The notes under the pieces were generated by a model. It was not told the origin of the DNA and did no database searches. It saw only the letters and a list, made by a program, of their open reading frames with translations. From assembly GCA_012837335.1 (NCBI GenBank), contig DURM01000064.1:97791-161790 (forward strand): 64,000 bases of DNA, in the 5' to 3' direction. The translations under genes were made by a program, and so were the position numbers. This document shows, piece by piece, positions 61,851 through 64,000 of the stretch; positions within the stretch are counted from its first letter, which is position 1, and every line of letters begins with the position of its first letter. The stretch is from Bacillota bacterium. Lineage in GTDB: Bacteria; Bacillota; Limnochordia; Darwinibacteriales; DTU012.

Positions 61851-62192
61851 AGCGCGGAAGCTGCAACTGACTTAGTGTGCAGCGAAAAGGGCATAAAGTG
61901 GCATAGTGGAAAGGTGTTCAGCACAGATTCCATCTTTGCAGAGTTTGCCCATCTTGATGAAATCCTTAGTTTTGACTGTAATTTCATTGAAATGGAAACA
62001 GCAGCAGCTTTCAGGGCAGCCAAATTGGCCAACATTCCCGTGGTGGCTCTTCTCAGTGTTTCTGACAACGTAATGATAGATAAGTCTCTACTCGGTGGTC
62101 GTAACGAAGAAGAGATGAATTACTATCGAAAATATGTAAGACGAGAGATATTCCCACAAATTCTTCTGGGTATTTTTAAAGATTATCAATGA
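61851..62192 (+). pseudogene. Remnant of a nucleoside phosphorylase (3' part only)
   Basis: About 114 codons encode the C-terminal part of a PNP/MTA nucleosidase-family enzyme: GIKWHSGKVFSTDSIFAE, then the substrate-binding FIEMETAAAFRAAKLANIPVVALLSVSDN. The homologous frame (SAEAATDLVCSEKG) reaches back to a TAA at 61848, and there is no room for the missing 130 or so N-terminal residues because the lipase gene ends at 61827. A GTG at 61875 could open a 105-residue product, but no ribosome site is seen. Most likely a decaying fragment left by deletion. Confidence 0.75.
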
Positions 62193-62286
62193 TTGTCTCA
62201 ATCTTTCTGATCTAACTTCGTATAATAGATATTATGTAAACTAAAATCTAAAAATAGATATAGAGGCTCGTTGAGAGCCCCTGCTT

Positions 62287-62850
62287 TTATGTCCGGATGG
62301 TTTCGTATTCTGACCTGAGGATTCCATAGTACACCAAATCATAATACTTACCGTTTTTGAGGATGTGGTTTCTCAACACACCCTCTTTCTGCATATCCAG
62401 TTTCTGCATGACTCTTCCCGAAGCTGGATTGTGGCTCATATGGGTTGCGTAGATTCTTGCCAGACTCATCTCATTAAACCCGTGGTCCACCATCAGTCTG
62501 GCTGCTTCCGTGCAGTAGCCTTGGTTCCAATAGTCTGTTCCGATCCAATATCCCAGTGATCCGCGACTGTGTTCCTGGCTGATCTCTAGTCCAACAGCGC
62601 CGATTAGAAGCCCAGAGTCCTTTAAGCAGACAGCCAAACTCACGTTTTGGCCGTTCTGAAAGCTTTCCCTGTGAGTCCCGATCCAAGTTTCGGCTAATCC
62701 ATCTGGATATGGATACGGAATCAGAAGCGTTACAGCCGCTATCTCAGGTGTTCCTGCAAGCATCTGCACCCGTTTGGCATCTTTGAGTTCAAACGGCCTT
62801 AAGATCAGTCTTTCCCCTACCAAAACTGGCATTTCTTTGAGTTGTTTCAT
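62287..62850 (-). CDS. GNAT acetyltransferase, RimJ/RimL type
   Basis: A 187-residue N-acetyltransferase on the - strand. It has VGERLILRPFELKDAKRV, LGYWIGTDYWNQGYCTEAARLMVDHGF (acetyl-CoA site), and LARIYATHMSHNPASGRVMQKLDM. It is distinct from the GNAT gene at 26436. The ATG at 62850 has only a weak GA-rich site. The substrate is unknown. It lies among accessory genes and is divergent from the AAC(3)-like gene. Confidence 0.85.
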   Translation of the reverse strand: MKQLKEMPVLVGERLILRPFELKDAKRVQMLAGTPEIAAVTLLIPYPYPDGLAETWIGTHRESFQNGQNVSLAVCLKDSGLLIGAVGLEISQEHSRGSLGYWIGTDYWNQGYCTEAARLMVDHGFNEMSLARIYATHMSHNPASGRVMQKLDMQKEGVLRNHILKNGKYYDLVYYGILRSEYETIRT

Positions 62851-63001
62851 TCTCGGTCACACACCTTCAAATTAAAGTCATGATATTTATCAACATTTAT
62901 ATAATTAAATCAGCTCGCCCGGGAACAGGTATTTGAAATGATCTGTTGAACTACGTATACTTATGTGCGAAATTGCCGAACAAAAGCATTAGGAGGATTT
63001 T

Positions 63002-63805
63002 ATGTATACTAAGCAGCAGTTACTAGAACACATTGAGCAGCTGGGTATAAAACCCGATGATACCCTGCTGATTCACTCGTCTATGAAATCGATTGGGCAA
63101 GTAGATGGCGGAGCTGATACAGTACTAGACGCCTTTATTGAATACATGAAAGATGGCCTGCTGATTTTCCCCACCCACACCTGGGCGCAGATGAATGCCA
63201 ATTACAATGTCTTTGATGTAGTTAACGAACCATCATGCGTCGGGATTCTAACCGAACTGTTTCGCAAACGACCCGGAGTAATCCGCTCCTGGCATCCCAC
63301 CCATTCGGTTGCAGCTTTGGGGCAAGACGCCGCCGAATACGTTAAAGGCGAAGAAAACACTAACACCCCCTGCCCCAGGCACGGATGCTGGGGAAAGCTT
63401 TATGATCGAAAAGCTAAGATCCTGTTTATCGGATGCGGTTTAAACCGGAACACTATTATTCACGGGGTCGAAGAATGGAACGGTATCGAAAACCGAGTCA
63501 CCGCTGAAACTGAGCCTTTAAAAATTCTAACACCTGATGGCAAGCTGCTTGACTGCCCGCAGCACCGCCATCACAGCCCGGTACCGCATATTTCCGAAAA
63601 CTATGTAATCCTGGAGGAACCTCTGGTAACCACCGGGATTGCAACAATCGGCCGTTTTGGCGATGCCAGAACAATTCTCTGCGATGTTGTTCCTATGGTG
63701 GAATTAACCAGTTCATTTCTCAAGCGAGAGCCAGATCTGTTCCTAAAGCGTGACTCAATCCCCGAAGAATGGTATCAACAGCTCGTTGAAGAGCCAATTC
63801 GCTGA
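63002..63805 (+). CDS. AAC(3)-family aminoglycoside N3-acetyltransferase-like protein
   Basis: A 267-residue member of the AAC(3)/YokD family. Signatures are LIHSSMKSIGQVDGGADTV, LIFPTHTW, RSWHPTHSVAALG (with the catalytic histidine region) and the cofactor-linked CGLNRNTIIHGVEE. Proven members acetylate aminoglycosides at N3, but many chromosomal relatives do not confer resistance, so activity is not implied. ATG at 63002 with AGGAGG upstream. A group II intron end begins directly after its stop. Confidence 0.88.
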   Translation: MYTKQQLLEHIEQLGIKPDDTLLIHSSMKSIGQVDGGADTVLDAFIEYMKDGLLIFPTHTWAQMNANYNVFDVVNEPSCVGILTELFRKRPGVIRSWHPTHSVAALGQDAAEYVKGEENTNTPCPRHGCWGKLYDRKAKILFIGCGLNRNTIIHGVEEWNGIENRVTAETEPLKILTPDGKLLDCPQHRHHSPVPHISENYVILEEPLVTTGIATIGRFGDARTILCDVVPMVELTSSFLKREPDLFLKRDSIPEEWYQQLVEEPIR

Positions 63806-63817
63806 ATCGAGTAGGTA

Positions 63818-63843
63818 ACCGCTAGGTGATCAGCCTAGCGGTT
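63818..63843. other. Domain VI hairpin of the group II intron (also terminator-like)
   Basis: Perfect stem AACCGCTAGG / CCTAGCGGTT with a 7-base loop. On the + strand it is followed only by TTCCTC, a poor U-tract. Its place between domain V and the intron 3' end favours domain VI, though it may also stop AAC(3) transcription. Confidence 0.6.
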
Positions 63844-63899
63844 TTCCTCTCACAGAACGGTACGTACGGACCGTGTATACCGCTCCTGATAGACCTCAG

Positions 63900-64000
63900 T
63901 CATACTTCGTAGTATTGATGCAAAAGACCGACCTCATATTTCGTTAAATCCACCAGACCCATTTCGTGGTGAAACCATCGGTTTGGCAGAGCCATGTTGA
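63900..64000 (-). CDS. Group II intron reverse transcriptase/maturase, C-terminal end (partial)
   Basis: The last 33 or so codons of a - strand gene that begins beyond the window. The visible residues MALPNRWFHHEMGLVDLTKY resemble the C-terminal end of bacterial intron maturases, where a LxNxxF...GL.SL pattern is common. The stop TGA is at 63900-63902, and domain V begins 15 bases further. The short segment alone would not be diagnostic; the intron RNA context supports it. Confidence 0.55.
   Translation of the reverse strand, partial: NMALPNRWFHHEMGLVDLTKYEVGLLHQYYEV

Larger units (their letters stand above)
63807..64000 (-). mobile_element. Group II intron, 3' portion (bacterial C-like), running off the right edge
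   Basis: Read on the - strand, a reverse transcriptase C-terminus is followed by a domain V-like element (63855-63885) that starts GAGCGGTA and ends TACCGTTC. CTGTGAGAGG, a domain VI hairpin (63818-63843) and the terminal CCTACTCGAT (63807-63816) come next. This order and the 3' end match bacterial group IIC-type introns as I know them. Domain V is 31 bases rather than 34, and its tip lacks a clear GNRA loop, so the copy may be divergent or inactive. It ends one base after the AAC(3) stop. Confidence 0.72.

Noticed and set aside
63818..63850. Simple terminator for the AAC(3) gene
   Set aside because: The U-tract is poor, and flanking domain V and 3'-end signatures identify the hairpin as intron domain VI.
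1..64000. tRNA, rRNA, CRISPR arrays, prophage, IS elements and replication origin
   Set aside because: Looked for while reading both strands; no convincing cloverleaf, regular repeat array, transposase or phage gene was found. The only mobile element seen is the intron end at the right edge.

Overview
This is 64 kb of an endospore-forming, motile bacterium of the Bacillota. Nearly all genes lie on the + strand. Gene order follows the Bacillus/Clostridium backbone: ispG-proS-polC-rimP-nusA-ylxR-ylxQ-infB-rbfA-nrnA-truB-ribF-rpsO-pnp, then spoIIM-xerD-deoB-pdp-dacF-spoIIAA-spoIIAB-sigF, and later miaB-mutS-mutL-miaA-spoVK and lexA/yneA. Three things suggest a two-membrane (diderm) envelope: an ExbB-ExbD-TonB set, a secreted beta-sandwich protein, and a protein with one SLH domain, a long coiled coil and a C-terminal membrane anchor. 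That architecture recalls the Thermotoga Omp-alpha and Negativicutes OmpM outer-membrane tethers. A deep-branching diderm, spore-forming Bacillota such as Limnochordia or a relative would fit; this is inference, not proof.

Layout. 1-16.6 kb: isoprenoid synthesis, translation, replication and RNA turnover. 16.7-26.3 kb: sporulation and nucleoside salvage (DUF3866, a candidate MciZ-like antisense gene, histidine phosphatase, spoIIM, xerD, deoB, pdp, dacF, spoIIA operon, PHP enzyme). 26.4-32.6 kb: an acetyltransferase, then the envelope energy-transduction and surface block. 32.8-42.7 kb: a chemotaxis and flagellar-switch operon (cheW-fliM-fliY-cheA-cheY-cheC-cheD-cheB-cheR-fapA). 42.7-44.3 kb: Gx transporter converging on a DUF421/DUF4363 pair. 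44.4-56.4 kb: tRNA modification, mismatch repair, SpoVK and a string of small membrane, MFS and PLP genes. 56.5-59.5 kb: sigH, mgtC, surE and two unknown small genes. 59.6-60.7 kb: divergent lexA and yneA with SOS boxes. 60.7-64 kb: accessory genes (secreted lipase, broken nucleoside phosphorylase, GNAT, AAC(3)-family protein) and the 3' end of a group II intron on the - strand running off the right edge.

Most notable points. (1) PolC lacks the proofreading exonuclease domain normally inserted in its PHP domain, while the PHP metal ligands look complete. (2) A short - strand gene beside spoIIM resembles the FtsZ inhibitor MciZ and has a sigma-E-like promoter. (3) Two genes appear to use non-standard start codons: CTG for ribF and ATT for an MFS transporter. 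(4) A perfect sigma-G-type promoter inside a long inverted repeat precedes an unknown 69-residue gene. (5) lexA and yneA share a compact SOS control region with three LexA-box-like sites. No tRNA, rRNA or CRISPR array was seen, and no gene-free stretch exceeds about 300 bases.
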